From Alphaproteobacteria bacterium (GTDB lineage: Bacteria > Pseudomonadota > Alphaproteobacteria > CAAGCB01 > CAG-977), in contig CAAGEK010000020.1 in assembly GCA_900768845.1 (NCBI GenBank), forward strand, positions 16,932-80,931: a stretch of 64,000 nt of DNA. The letters are read 5' to 3'. A program made the translations under genes and the position numbers. The notes beneath the pieces are model-generated. The model did no database searches, was not told the origin of the DNA, and was given only the letters and a program-made list of their open reading frames with translations. The stretch's first letter is position 1. The number at the start of each line of letters is the position of its first letter. Below, in pieces: positions 47,502-56,569 of this stretch.

Positions 47502-48811
47502 GCGGTGCGGAAACGTTGACCCGACGCATGGCCGTCGAAATCTTTTCCGCCGTCCTCAGGCAGGGAAAAGGGCTGGAAGAGGAATTCGCCCTCCGGATGG
47601 CGGATCAGGATAAGAAACAGCCTTTGGAAATCAGGGACAGGATGTTCGTCCGCCTGCTGGTTACGACGATGTTGCGCCGTTTGGGGCAGATTGACAACAT
47701 TTTAGCCCGTTTTTTGAAAAAGCCCCTGCCTGACAGAGCCGCCTATGTCACGGATGTTTTGCGTTTGTCGACGGCTCAGCTGGTTTTTTTAAACACTCCG
47801 CCGCACGCCGCCGTATCGACGGGCGTTTCAATGGTAAAATCATGGGGAATCGGCGGATTCGCAGGACTGGCCAATGCCGTTCTACGCCGTGTCGCAAACG
47901 AAGGGGGACAAATCGCGGCGAAACAAAACGCCGCGGAAATGAATATTCCGTCATGGTTGTTGCGTTGTTGGGAAAAAGCGTTCGACAAGCAAACCGCCCT
48001 GAAAATAGCGCGGGCGGGGGAAAACGAGGCTCCGTTGGATTTTTCCGTAAAGGCGAATCCCGAAGAATGGGCGGAAAAGCTGGACGCAATCATTATGCCG
48101 ACAGGAACGTTGCGCCGTGAAAAATCGGCTTCCGTACCGTCTTTGGAAGGTTTTGAAGACGGGCAATGGTGGGTTCAAGATCTGGCCGCCGCCCTGCCTG
48201 CAAAGTTGCTGACGGACATCGAAGATAAAAGGGTGATCGACATTTGCGCCGCCCCCGGCGGAAAGACGGCTCAACTGGTTTGCGCGGGTGCGGAAGTGAC
48301 GGCTTTGGACATTTCGGCGAACCGTCTGAAACGCCTGAGCGACAATATGAACCGTTTAAATATGTCCGTCGAAACAATCGCCGCCGACGCACGCAAGTGG
48401 TGGGCGGAAGAAGGCGGCGTTTCCGAACGGTTCGACGCCGTTTTGCTGGACGCGCCCTGTTCCGCGACGGGAACGTTGCGCCGCCATCCCGACGTTGTTT
48501 GGCACAGAACGCCCGAAGATGTGTTGCGTTTGAACAAAACACAGGCGGAACTGTTGGAAACGGCGTTGGATATGCTGGACGAAGACGGCAGACTGGTTTA
48601 TTGTGTCTGTTCCCTTTTGCCGTCCGAAGGAATTCGGATCATCGACGCCGCCGTCGAAAAAGGTTTGGCCGAACGCGACCCCGTAACTGCGGACGAAGTG
48701 CCTGATTTTATGATAACGGCCAAAGGCGATTTATGCGTTTTGCCGTTTTTTTATCAGGAATCGGGCGGATGCGACGGTTTTTACGCCGCCCGTCTGAAAA
48801 AGAAAGGATGA
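47498..48811 (+). CDS. rsmB: 16S rRNA m5C967 methyltransferase (RsmB/NOP2/Sun family)
   Basis: A 437-residue SAM-dependent RNA methyltransferase. An N-terminal NusB-like domain (about 5-130; RDRMFVRLLVTTMLRRLGQI) is followed by the Rossmann domain: IDICAAPGGKTAQL, ALDISANRL, the catalytic-loop DAPCSATGTLRRHPDVVW and second cysteine in LVYCVCSLLPSEG. Length and order match RsmB. Confidence 0.9.
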   Translation: MSGAETLTRRMAVEIFSAVLRQGKGLEEEFALRMADQDKKQPLEIRDRMFVRLLVTTMLRRLGQIDNILARFLKKPLPDRAAYVTDVLRLSTAQLVFLNTPPHAAVSTGVSMVKSWGIGGFAGLANAVLRRVANEGGQIAAKQNAAEMNIPSWLLRCWEKAFDKQTALKIARAGENEAPLDFSVKANPEEWAEKLDAIIMPTGTLRREKSASVPSLEGFEDGQWWVQDLAAALPAKLLTDIEDKRVIDICAAPGGKTAQLVCAGAEVTALDISANRLKRLSDNMNRLNMSVETIAADARKWWAEEGGVSERFDAVLLDAPCSATGTLRRHPDVVWHRTPEDVLRLNKTQAELLETALDMLDEDGRLVYCVCSLLPSEGIRIIDAAVEKGLAERDPVTADEVPDFMITAKGDLCVLPFFYQESGGCDGFYAARLKKKG

Positions 48812-48817
48812 TTCTTT

Positions 48818-49918
48818 ATGACAGCTTTGCCCGTTCTCTATCCTTTTATCGAAGACGCCTTTTGCGAAACGACCGCCGGAGCCGTCGCCGAAATCAAGCG
48901 TCTGGCGGCGGCGCGCACGGCGGATCCGCTGATTGTCGTCGATAAACGGGGAAGAATATCGGATCTGTTGAAAAAAGAAGGGTTGCCGTTCACGGAATTG
49001 CCCATGAAACGTCCCGTCCATCCCCGAACGTTTTTCATCAGCGTGTTCTTTCGCCTGTTTTCCTCAAGCCTGCCTTTGTTCGTCTTTTTAAAACAGAATC
49101 CTGCGGCTTTGGTGCATTTTCACGATCTGACCTCGGCGTTGACGTGGGCAAGCGCGATAAAAATGTACCGGATTCCGTACATCGTTTCTTTGCCGGCGTA
49201 TGAAAAAACCTCCCGATACGGCGTTATAACGCTCAAAGATGCAGGGGCGGTGACTTGTCCGTCGCAAACGATCAAGGATTTTATGCGCCCGTGGCTGCGC
49301 GAACGCGTAAAAATCGTCCCCACGGCGGTATGCGTCCCTTTCATCAACGAAAAACAGGCCGTCAAGATGCGCAGGGATTTTCTAAAAAACGAAAAACTGT
49401 CCGAAACGGATCTGATTTTCGCCGCGGAAACAGGCGATAATAAACAGCCTTTGGCTGAAACGGCGCGAAAAATATCCGAAACAACCGGCAAAAAAACCGT
49501 TGTCTTTGCCGCAAAAAGCAAAGAACCGTTCCAAGACAGCCGTCTGCGCTTTGTCGAAGAGGACGAACTTGAAGACATTCTGCCGTTTTGCCACGCTTTT
49601 TTGGCCATGAAGCCTCTCTGTCAAAATTCGCCCCTGTCGTATCGAGCCATGTTGTCGGGGTTGTCTGTTTTCGCACCGGCCGAAGGCGTTTATCCGGAGT
49701 TTATTTTGGAAAACGAAACGGGATTTTTAATGCGCACCTTCGATCCCGAAGAACAGGCCGCATTCATCGCGCAAAAGGCCGGCGATCCTTCCCTGCTTTC
49801 CGAAACGGGGGCGCGTGCGAAGGAAAGCATGGAACTGATGTTCAAAAATACAGAATCGTTATGGAAAAACCTGTATGCGGGATTGATCGCCCGCCGCCGC
49901 GGTTTTTTCAAAAAGTGA
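48818..49918 (+). CDS. GT-B glycosyltransferase
   Basis: A 366-residue cytoplasmic or membrane-bound glycosyltransferase. The N-terminal half has AALVHFHDLTSALTWASAIK and IPYIVSLPAYE, the C-terminal half the donor-site region with ILPFCHAFLAM, SYRAMLSGLSVFAPAEGVYPE and ILENETGFL, as in GT4-like families. Sugar and acceptor are unknown. AAAGGA precedes the ATG. It is 6 bp from rsmB, and lies near the MraY-like and GNAT genes, which suggests an envelope-glycan group. Confidence 0.75.
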   Translation: MTALPVLYPFIEDAFCETTAGAVAEIKRLAAARTADPLIVVDKRGRISDLLKKEGLPFTELPMKRPVHPRTFFISVFFRLFSSSLPLFVFLKQNPAALVHFHDLTSALTWASAIKMYRIPYIVSLPAYEKTSRYGVITLKDAGAVTCPSQTIKDFMRPWLRERVKIVPTAVCVPFINEKQAVKMRRDFLKNEKLSETDLIFAAETGDNKQPLAETARKISETTGKKTVVFAAKSKEPFQDSRLRFVEEDELEDILPFCHAFLAMKPLCQNSPLSYRAMLSGLSVFAPAEGVYPEFILENETGFLMRTFDPEEQAAFIAQKAGDPSLLSETGARAKESMELMFKNTESLWKNLYAGLIARRRGFFKK

Positions 49919-49932
49919 AAAAAGGAGTTTCC

Positions 49933-50496
49933 GTGAAATACGTTCTTTCTTTGTTGTTGCCGGTTTTATTCGGCTTTTCGGCACAGGCTCAGACCAATCC
50001 CCCCCAACCTGCCATGTTCAACCCCAAACAGGTCGAACAGATCGGCGTTTTCGACGACTGGACAGCCTATATTTATGAAAACAAAAAGGAAAAAGTCTGC
50101 TATGCGGCCTCCGCCCCGTTCAAATCTTCGGGCGAATATGTGCGGCGCGGCGACGTTTTCCTGATTGTATCCCACCGCCCCAAAGAAGAGTTGTTCGACG
50201 TCTTGACGGTCGTTGCCGGCTATACATACATGCCGCGATCCGAACCCGTGTTCCGCGTTGGAAAAACAAAATTCAGCCTGTTTACGCACCGCGACACCGC
50301 ATGGACGAAAAACCTCAGAACGGACAAGGAAATCGCCGAAGCCATGAACAGGGGCGTTCGGGCGACTTTGCGCGGAACAAGCATAGAAAACGTCGAAACT
50401 TACGACACTTTTTCGTTAAAAGGCTTTAACAATGCCATGGAAGCCCTGAACCGCCTGTGCCATAACAAGCCCGTCTCCGAGAAAAAAGCCGACTGA
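49933..50496 (+). CDS. IalB-like exported protein
   Basis: A 187-residue periplasmic protein (signal peptide about 1-20, ending SAQAQ). QIGVFDDWTAYIYENKKEKVCY and SFSLKGFNNAMEALNRLC-like end (TFSLKGFNNAMEALNRLC) match the invasion-associated locus B domain, common in alphaproteobacteria. Its role is not settled. The start is a GTG behind AAAGGAG; upstream extension inside the glycosyltransferase gene is rejected. Confidence 0.75.
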   Translation: MKYVLSLLLPVLFGFSAQAQTNPPQPAMFNPKQVEQIGVFDDWTAYIYENKKEKVCYAASAPFKSSGEYVRRGDVFLIVSHRPKEELFDVLTVVAGYTYMPRSEPVFRVGKTKFSLFTHRDTAWTKNLRTDKEIAEAMNRGVRATLRGTSIENVETYDTFSLKGFNNAMEALNRLCHNKPVSEKKAD

Positions 50497-50574
50497 TTTT
50501 GTATTTTCGGTTTTGTATCGTTTAAACGAAAGTGATATGCTGTCGGTTAAAACAGATGAATAAAGGTTGACAAT

Positions 50575-51036
50575 ATGACAGAAACTCCCCCTCTTGATCC
50601 GGTGCGTCAGGAATTCGCCGATATGTATGAAGAAACGCTTGTCGACGCTTTGGAAGCCAGAAACGGCGAGGTTTCCGAAGACGAAGAGCGGAATTTGCGT
50701 GTTGACGCAATGGTCGATGCGGCCATGCGCGTACGAAAGGATCTGGATCCTTTGCTGGCGAACAAGCTGAAATCTCTGGAAAACCTGAAGGATTACAAAC
50801 AATACCTGTTTTCCGAATTCAAATTGCTGGGGTACGTTTCGCGCCACAGTTCCGCCCGCGTTTTCGCAGAATACCTGTTAATGTCGATCATGGACGAATT
50901 TGAAGCGGAAGACGTCATCGATTTTTCCTATCTGGGTGACGAACTGAACAAGGCTTATGCCCGCATTCCCGAAGATTATAAGGAAACTTTGCGCGACTTG
51001 CGCCGCATTTTCCCGTGGGGAAACCTGATCGATTGA
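50575..51036 (+). CDS. Conserved-looking hypothetical protein
   Basis: A 153-residue soluble, acidic, helical protein. I do not recognise a family. Helices around 10-60 (VRQEFADMYEETLVDALEAR) and 75-125 are likely; the protein ends FPWGNLID. AAAGGTTG precedes the ATG. A strong terminator follows. The base and codon pattern match the chromosome. Confidence 0.6.
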   Translation: MTETPPLDPVRQEFADMYEETLVDALEARNGEVSEDEERNLRVDAMVDAAMRVRKDLDPLLANKLKSLENLKDYKQYLFSEFKLLGYVSRHSSARVFAEYLLMSIMDEFEAEDVIDFSYLGDELNKAYARIPEDYKETLRDLRRIFPWGNLID

Positions 51037-51070
51037 GCATTGTGACGCTTGACGGGCTTTTATCCGCTTG

Positions 51071-51106
51071 CCGCGAAGGTTTTTCAAAAATCTTCGCGGT
51101 TTTTCT
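51071..51106. terminator. Terminator between convergent genes
   Basis: CCGCGAAGGTTTTTC pairs with AAAAATCTTCGCGG, followed by TTTTTC. It serves the gene ending at 51036 and, on the other strand, may serve the SDR gene. Confidence 0.8.
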
Positions 51107-51873
51107 TATTCCCCTTTTTCCGGAAGGTGCGAAAGGATACGGTCGGCGATCGCGGCCGGCAAAATGCTCATGACCCACGCTGAAAAAGCCATCGGCCACG
51201 GAAAAGTGATACGGCTTTTGTTTTTTGAAAGCCCTTTTGCAATGATTTTCGCCGCTTTGTCCGCCGGCATGAAAAACGGCATCGGGAATTTGTTTTTCGC
51301 CGTGATGCGTGACGCGACAAATCCCGGACAGATGACGTTGACTTCGATGTTTTCACGCACGAGCCGGCCGCGCAAAGCCTCCCCCCATGCGCGTACCGCC
51401 GTTTTGCTTCCCGAATACGCCGGCGCGGACGGAAGCCCCCTGTACCCCGCCAGAGAACTCAGAACGGCGATCTGACCTTTTTTCCTTTTCCTCATCCGTT
51501 CCATCACCGGAAAAACCGTATTCAAAACCCCGCCCAGATTAACGGCGAAAATCCGGCGCGTCTGTTCTTCGGTTTCTCCCTCAGCCCCTGCGGGACCTGC
51601 GGAAATGCCCGCATTCGCTATCGCCAAATCCAAACAAGCCGCATCGTCGCATTTGAAAATCCATTCTTTGAGTGCGTCCGAATCCGTCACATTGACACAT
51701 TCGGCACAAACTTCCGCCCCCTTCAAGCGGCACTTTCGCGCCGCTTCCTCAAGCCGTTCCCGATTGCGTCCGCATAAAAACAGCGTCCTGCCCTTTGCCG
51801 CATAAAACAAAGCCAACGCTTCCCCGATACCGCTGGAAGCCCCCGTAATTAAAATATTTTCCGGATTTTTCAT
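51106..51873 (-). CDS. Short-chain dehydrogenase/reductase
   Basis: A 255-residue classical SDR. ILITGASSGIGEALALFYA binds the cofactor, NAGISAGPAG follows, and the catalytic Ser and Tyr-Lys are in AVLSSLAGYRG and YSGSKTAVRAW. A C-terminal basic and hydrophobic segment (MAFSAWVMSILPAAIADRIL) may touch the membrane. Substrate unknown. It stands alone and is divergent from yicC. Confidence 0.88.
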   Translation of the reverse strand: MKNPENILITGASSGIGEALALFYAAKGRTLFLCGRNRERLEEAARKCRLKGAEVCAECVNVTDSDALKEWIFKCDDAACLDLAIANAGISAGPAGAEGETEEQTRRIFAVNLGGVLNTVFPVMERMRKRKKGQIAVLSSLAGYRGLPSAPAYSGSKTAVRAWGEALRGRLVRENIEVNVICPGFVASRITAKNKFPMPFFMPADKAAKIIAKGLSKNKSRITFPWPMAFSAWVMSILPAAIADRILSHLPEKGE

Positions 51874-51944
51874 TTTTTATTTTCCTGTTTGAATCGGTTT
51901 TATGTAAGGTATGTCAAAATGGCGTTTCAATAAAGGGGCTTTTC

Positions 51945-52814
51945 ATGGAAAGTATGACGGGATTCGGATCTGCGGCGGAAAGCGGCTTGGTTTGGTCGGT
52001 GCGCAGCGTCAACGGAAAAAGCCTTGATGCAAGGATGCGCCTGCCCGCGGGATATGATTTTCTGGAACAGGACGTGCGCGAAATTTTGCACCGGAACTTT
52101 ACACGCGGCTCTTTTAACGTAACGTTGGAAATCGCCGGAAACGCTCCGGAAAACGACGCTTTCACCGTTAATGAAAACCTGCTGGAGACGTTGTGCCGGT
52201 TGGCCGTCGCTTATCAAAAGGATTTCCCCGATTTAAGACCGGCTTCGATCGACGGGTTGATGAATGTGCGCGGCGTGGTCGAAACCGCGCCGGCGTCGCA
52301 ACAAACGATTAAAGAGCGAAAGGACGCCTTACTCGCCTCTTTTTCCGCCGCCGTCAAAGAATTAAAAGCTTCCCGACTGGCGGAAGGCGCGAAAATGGCC
52401 GTTCCCCTGAAGGCTCAAATCGACGAAATCGAAAAGCTGGTCGAACGGGCGAAAAATCTGGCCGCCGCCCAGCCCGAACGCATCCGCAACAATTTAAAAG
52501 CGCAACTCGAAACATTGAAGGAAAGTATGCCCGCCGTTTCCGAAGACCGCTTCATGCAGGAAGTATCCGTTTTAATGTTGCGCGCCGACGTTCGCGAAGA
52601 ACTCGACCGTTTGGCGGCTCATGTCAATACGGCACGCGAGCTGACGGCCGAAACGGGAGCCGTCGGGAAAAAAATCGATTTTCTGTGTCAGGAACTCAAC
52701 CGCGAAGCCAACACGATGTGTTCCAAATCTTCGGACGTTGAACTGACCCGCATCGGCATGGCGTTAAAAACCGTCATCGACCGTTTCAGAGAACAAATCC
52801 AAAATATAGAATAA
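51945..52814 (+). CDS. yicC: YicC family endoribonuclease
   Basis: A 289-residue protein, MTGFGSAAESGLVWSVRSVN at the start and the DUF1732 end with TGAVGKKIDFLCQELNREAN and CSKSSDVELTRIGMALKTVI. YicC proteins degrade RNA in E. coli. An AAGGGG site precedes it. It is followed by gmk after 10 bp, a pairing usual in alphaproteobacteria, though mltG, normally the third gene, lies elsewhere in this window. Confidence 0.92.
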   Translation: MESMTGFGSAAESGLVWSVRSVNGKSLDARMRLPAGYDFLEQDVREILHRNFTRGSFNVTLEIAGNAPENDAFTVNENLLETLCRLAVAYQKDFPDLRPASIDGLMNVRGVVETAPASQQTIKERKDALLASFSAAVKELKASRLAEGAKMAVPLKAQIDEIEKLVERAKNLAAAQPERIRNNLKAQLETLKESMPAVSEDRFMQEVSVLMLRADVREELDRLAAHVNTARELTAETGAVGKKIDFLCQELNREANTMCSKSSDVELTRIGMALKTVIDRFREQIQNIE

Positions 52815-52824
52815 GGAAATTGCC

Positions 52825-53475
52825 ATGACTTCATCCCTGCATATCAAACGCCGCGGTTTTATGCTTGTTCTCTCTTCGCCGTCGGGAGCCGGAAAAACGG
52901 CCATTTCACGGCGTATTCTGGCAAACGAGCCCGATATGTCCCTGTCCATTTCCGTAACGACGCGCCCGCCGCGTCCCGGCGAAGTCAACGGAAAGGACTA
53001 TTTCTTTGTCGACGTCCCGACGTTTGAAGGCATGGTTCAGCGCAACGAATTTCTGGAACACGCCAAATTCTGCGACAATTACTACGGAACGCCGCGTGAA
53101 CCCGTCCGCAAGGCTTTGGAAGAAGGCAAGGACATCCTGTTCGACATAGATTGGCAGGGAACCCAGCAAATCGCCGAAAACGCCCGCGAAGACCTTGTCA
53201 GCGTTTTCATCCTTCCCCCGTCGATTGACGAGCTGGAACGCCGTTTGTTTTCCCGCGCACAGGATTCCGAAGAAGTCGTCCGTCGCCGTATGTCCATCGC
53301 CGCGGCGGAAATGAGCCATTGGAACGAATACGACTATGTCATTGTCAACGTCGATTTTGAAGAAAGCGTCCAGAACGTCACTTCCATCATCCGTGCCGAA
53401 CGTTTGAAACGCGGACGGCAGGTCGGATTGGCCGGTTTTGTCAATTCCATGCGCGCCGCCGAAGACGCCAAATGA
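52825..53475 (+). CDS. gmk: Guanylate kinase
   Basis: A 216-residue kinase converting GMP to GDP. VLSSPSGAGKTAISRRI is the P-loop, SISVTTRPPRPGEVNGKDYF the GMP-binding region, and DIDWQGTQQI and FSRAQDSEEVVRRRM the lid and later helices. TAAGGAA precedes the ATG. A terminator follows. Confidence 0.96.
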   Translation: MTSSLHIKRRGFMLVLSSPSGAGKTAISRRILANEPDMSLSISVTTRPPRPGEVNGKDYFFVDVPTFEGMVQRNEFLEHAKFCDNYYGTPREPVRKALEEGKDILFDIDWQGTQQIAENAREDLVSVFILPPSIDELERRLFSRAQDSEEVVRRRMSIAAAEMSHWNEYDYVIVNVDFEESVQNVTSIIRAERLKRGRQVGLAGFVNSMRAAEDAK

Positions 53476-53484
53476 ACACAAAAG

Positions 53485-53511
53485 AAATCCCCGAGCCTTC
53501 GGGGATTTTAT
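53485..53511 (+). terminator. Terminator of yicC-gmk
   Basis: AAATCCCCGA and TCGGGGATTT form a compact stem with a GCCT loop, then a T-rich tract. Confidence 0.85.
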
Positions 53512-53596
53512 TTGTCTTTCTCTTTCAAAATCTATTGACAAAAGACGAGTTTTGGACAAAAATAACGCGTATTTTTTATAATACTGGAGATCGATA

Positions 53597-55486
53597 ATGT
53601 CTGAACAAATGCCTAAATGGGACTTAAACGACTTATACCCCGGCATGGATTCGCCGGAATTGAAAAAAGACATCGCCGCCGTCAGCGCAGGGGCTTTGAA
53701 GTTTGAAACCCGCTACAAGGGAAAACTGGAAGGCGCAACCCCCGACGAGTTCGGAAATTCCATTGAAGAATATGAAAAATTAAACGAAACGCTCGGCCGT
53801 TTGGATGCGTATTCCTATATGTTGCATTCAACGAACATGAACGATGCGAAAATTTCGACCTTTTACCAAAACATTCAGGAAAAATCCAACGACGTTGCGA
53901 ACAAAATGCTGTTCTTTGAATTGGAACTGAACGGTTTGTCGGATGAACAAATCGCCGAAAAAATGGTTTCCCCCAAAGCCAAAAATTACGAGCCGTGGGT
54001 CAAAAACGTCCGCGCCGCCCGCGATCACAAGCTGTCCGAAGATCTGGAAAAAATGTTGCACGAAAAATCCGTCGTCGGCGCGGCGGCTTGGAACCGTCTG
54101 TTTGATGAGACGATGGCTTCCTTGCGCTTTAACATCGACGGCCGGATGGTCACCGAACCCGAAGCCATGAATATCATCTCGTCTTCGCCCGACGCCGAAA
54201 AACGTCATGCCGCCGGTGCGGAAGTCGACCGCGTCATGAAGCAAAATATGCCCGTTTTCGCGTTGATTACGAACACTTTGGCAAAAGACAAGCAGATCGA
54301 AGACGAATGGCGCGGCTATAAACGTCCCATTTCCGCCAGAAACGTTGAAAACCAAGTCGAAGACGAAGTCGTTGACGCGCTGGTTGATACGGTCGTTGCA
54401 AACCACGAAGACGTTTCCCACCGCTTTTACAAAATGAAAGCCGATTGGCTGGGCGTTGACAAACTGGAATACTGGGACAGGAACGCTCCGTTGCCCGATA
54501 TGCCCGAAAAGAAATACAGCTGGGAGGAAGCCAAAAACATCGTTTTGGCGGCTTATAACGAATTTTCGCCCGAAATGGCGGCAATCGGCAAAAAGTTCTT
54601 TGACAACAAGTGGATCGACGTCGCTCCCAAAGAAGGCAAGGAAGGCGGCGCGTATGCCCATCCGACCGTTCCGTCGGCGCATCCTTATCTGATGTTGAAC
54701 TTTATGGGCAAAACGAACGACGTTATGACTTTGGCGCACGAACTGGGGCACGGCGTGCATCAGTATCTGGCCAATTCCCAAGGGATGTTGAAAGCCAATA
54801 CGCCGATTACTCTGGCGGAAACGGCTTCGATTTTCGGCGAGATGGTGACCTTCCAATATATGTTGAAGCACGAAAAGGATCCGAAGCAGAAATTCGCGAT
54901 GTTGGCAGAAAAGACCGGAAGTATGCTCAACTCCACGGTTCGCCAGATTGCTTTCCACCGTTTTGAAACACAAGTTCACACGGAACGCCGCGAAAAGGGC
55001 GAAGTCGCCCCCGAACGGCTGGACAAGATTTGGACGCAGGTTCAAACGGATGCTTTGGGCCCCGCCGTTAAAAACGATGAACGTTCCAGTTCTTCATGGG
55101 CGACGATTCCCCATTTGATCCATACGCCGTTCTATGTTTACGGTTATGCGTTCGGCGATTGTCTGGTCAATTCGCTTTACAGCGTCCATCAGGAAGGCAA
55201 AGTCGAAGACTTCCCCAAAAAGTATATGGAAATGCTGTCCAAAGGCGGATCCGAACGTCATCAGCAGATGCTCAAACCCTTCGGGCTTGACGCGTCCAAA
55301 CCCGATTTCTGGCAGAAAGGTTTGAACGTTGTCAAAGGCTTTGTCGATCAGTTGGAAGTCCTGACGGACGAGTTGGGAATGAACCGTAACAAAGCCAAAC
55401 AGACCGGCAAACAAGCCGAAACGAAACAAACGCCCGCCGCACAAAAAGGCGTCGCCAAAAAAGTTTCGGACTTAAAATCCAGATAA
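53597..55486 (+). CDS. pepF: M3 family oligoendopeptidase F
   Basis: A 629-residue cytoplasmic metallopeptidase that trims short peptides. The zinc site HELGHGVHQYLA lies near residue 387, with LAETASIFGEMVTF providing the third ligand. YTMEMLSKGGSERHQQML-like end (MEMLSKGGSERHQQML) is typical. The final 30 residues are Lys/Gln/Ala-rich beyond the usual end. TGGAGA precedes the ATG. A TATAAT box at 53577 suggests its own promoter with a very short leader. Confidence 0.93.
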   Translation: MSEQMPKWDLNDLYPGMDSPELKKDIAAVSAGALKFETRYKGKLEGATPDEFGNSIEEYEKLNETLGRLDAYSYMLHSTNMNDAKISTFYQNIQEKSNDVANKMLFFELELNGLSDEQIAEKMVSPKAKNYEPWVKNVRAARDHKLSEDLEKMLHEKSVVGAAAWNRLFDETMASLRFNIDGRMVTEPEAMNIISSSPDAEKRHAAGAEVDRVMKQNMPVFALITNTLAKDKQIEDEWRGYKRPISARNVENQVEDEVVDALVDTVVANHEDVSHRFYKMKADWLGVDKLEYWDRNAPLPDMPEKKYSWEEAKNIVLAAYNEFSPEMAAIGKKFFDNKWIDVAPKEGKEGGAYAHPTVPSAHPYLMLNFMGKTNDVMTLAHELGHGVHQYLANSQGMLKANTPITLAETASIFGEMVTFQYMLKHEKDPKQKFAMLAEKTGSMLNSTVRQIAFHRFETQVHTERREKGEVAPERLDKIWTQVQTDALGPAVKNDERSSSSWATIPHLIHTPFYVYGYAFGDCLVNSLYSVHQEGKVEDFPKKYMEMLSKGGSERHQQMLKPFGLDASKPDFWQKGLNVVKGFVDQLEVLTDELGMNRNKAKQTGKQAETKQTPAAQKGVAKKVSDLKSR

Positions 55487-55500
55487 GGCGTTAATTTCTA

Positions 55501-55537
55501 AAAAAGAGCGGCGGTTTCCATAAACTGCCGCTTTTTT
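55501..55537 (+). terminator. Terminator of pepF
   Basis: AGCGGCGGTTT and AAACTGCCGCT arms with a short loop, followed by seven T residues. Confidence 0.85.
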
Positions 55538-55623
55538 GTCGTCCGTAAACACCCCATCGGATGTTACGAAAATGATTGTTTTAGATTTTTCAATCTCTTA
55601 AATTATTAAAAAAGGAGTTTATC

Positions 55624-56088
55624 ATGAATAAAATTTTATTTTTGTTTTTTGTTTCCTTAATTTCGTCTTGCACGGCACGGCAAGAGGAAAACATAACTTC
55701 CGACACTCGGCAAATAACAGAGCATTCCGAGCAACATACAGAACAAAATAAAAAAGATATTCCGGAAAAGCAAAAAAATAAAAAATGTATGGATATGGAG
55801 CATTTTAAAATTATTCAAGTATTTCAGGATAATTCCGCTCTGGCAAAAAAATGCGACTCCATATCAGATAAGTATTGTTCTTTCCCTGTTGTTTTACTAA
55901 CGCCTCAGCAAGGGGTTGATTACTACGACGATATGTATGTCGGACTGCCTGATAACAAGTGCGCCGTACAAGACGGCGTATACCGTTATGAAACAAGGCA
56001 AGAAATTATAAAAACAGTTCCCCGAATTAAATGGGATTATAAATATCCCGTTAAAAAAAAGAACAAACGAAGCAAAAACGGAATTTAA
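55624..56088 (+). CDS. Small AT-rich lipoprotein of unknown function
   Basis: A 154-residue lipoprotein, lipobox LISSCTA at about residue 16, behind a strong AAAGGAG. A Gln/Glu/Lys-rich spacer (20-55) leads to a small domain with four cysteines (KKCMDM, KKCDSI, DKYCSF, NKCAVQ), and a Lys-rich end. It is markedly AT-richer than its left neighbour. No family is recognised. An immunity or inhibitor role would fit size and location, but is only a guess. Confidence 0.55.
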   Translation: MNKILFLFFVSLISSCTARQEENITSDTRQITEHSEQHTEQNKKDIPEKQKNKKCMDMEHFKIIQVFQDNSALAKKCDSISDKYCSFPVVLLTPQQGVDYYDDMYVGLPDNKCAVQDGVYRYETRQEIIKTVPRIKWDYKYPVKKKNKRSKNGI

Positions 56089-56146
56089 ATTATCGTATTC
56101 ATTAAATGCGAAAACGCTTATCGTTCGGAGAAAAAAACGAAAATCC

Positions 56147-56434
56147 ATGAAAACAGGACTTCAAAAAATCCTTGACGCTTGGAAAACCGAACAGGAAAGC
56201 GGACGGGAAATCGAATGTTTCCTGTTCAAATACGGTAACGTAACGTTCGATTTCGCAGGAAGATTTTTTGCGTTCGTTTATGACGATGCAAAAACATTTT
56301 CCGTGAATTACGACTATGTTTCTTTTGAGGAAATGCTTGACTCCGTCATCATCGAAACGGGGAAATCTCCTCGCCGGATGTTGGAAGAATTGAGTGAAAT
56401 TGACGTTTCTCTAAGCATTTCCCCCTTCTTTTGA
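56147..56434 (+). CDS. Hypothetical 95-residue protein
   Basis: A small soluble acidic protein. ECFLFKYGNVTFDFAGRFFAF suggests a beta-hairpin core. A GGAG lies rather far upstream. I do not recognise it. Its position between a small lipoprotein and a papain-like gene, and its small acidic character, resemble immunity proteins, without proof. Confidence 0.4.
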   Translation: MKTGLQKILDAWKTEQESGREIECFLFKYGNVTFDFAGRFFAFVYDDAKTFSVNYDYVSFEEMLDSVIIETGKSPRRMLEELSEIDVSLSISPFF

Positions 56435-56460
56435 GCGTAATGCTCAAATTTGGCTTCATT

Positions 56461-56488
56461 AAAAAGGCGGATACGGTTTTCCGCCTTT
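56461..56488 (+). terminator. Weak terminator
   Basis: AAAGGCGG and CCGCCTTT enclose a 10-nt loop, followed by CCATTTT. An additional TTGAGC/GCTCAA palindrome lies just upstream (56432-56448). Confidence 0.5.
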
Positions 56489-56569
56489 CCATTTTAAAAA
56501 ATTTTTTCCATTTTTCTTTTTTTGACAAAAATTTCTGATAAAATATGGAGAGTCAGGAGAATTTCCATT

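Noticed and set aside
53828..55045. Long open frame (405 codons) antisense to pepF
   Set aside because: pepF is a complete, recognisable gene. The antisense frame has no family look and arises from codon bias on the opposite strand.
56522..56569. TTG start and TTGACA promoter before the papain-like gene
   Set aside because: TTGACA lies too close to any good -10 box to leave room for a leader with the AGGAGA site, so neither the promoter nor the extended start is claimed.
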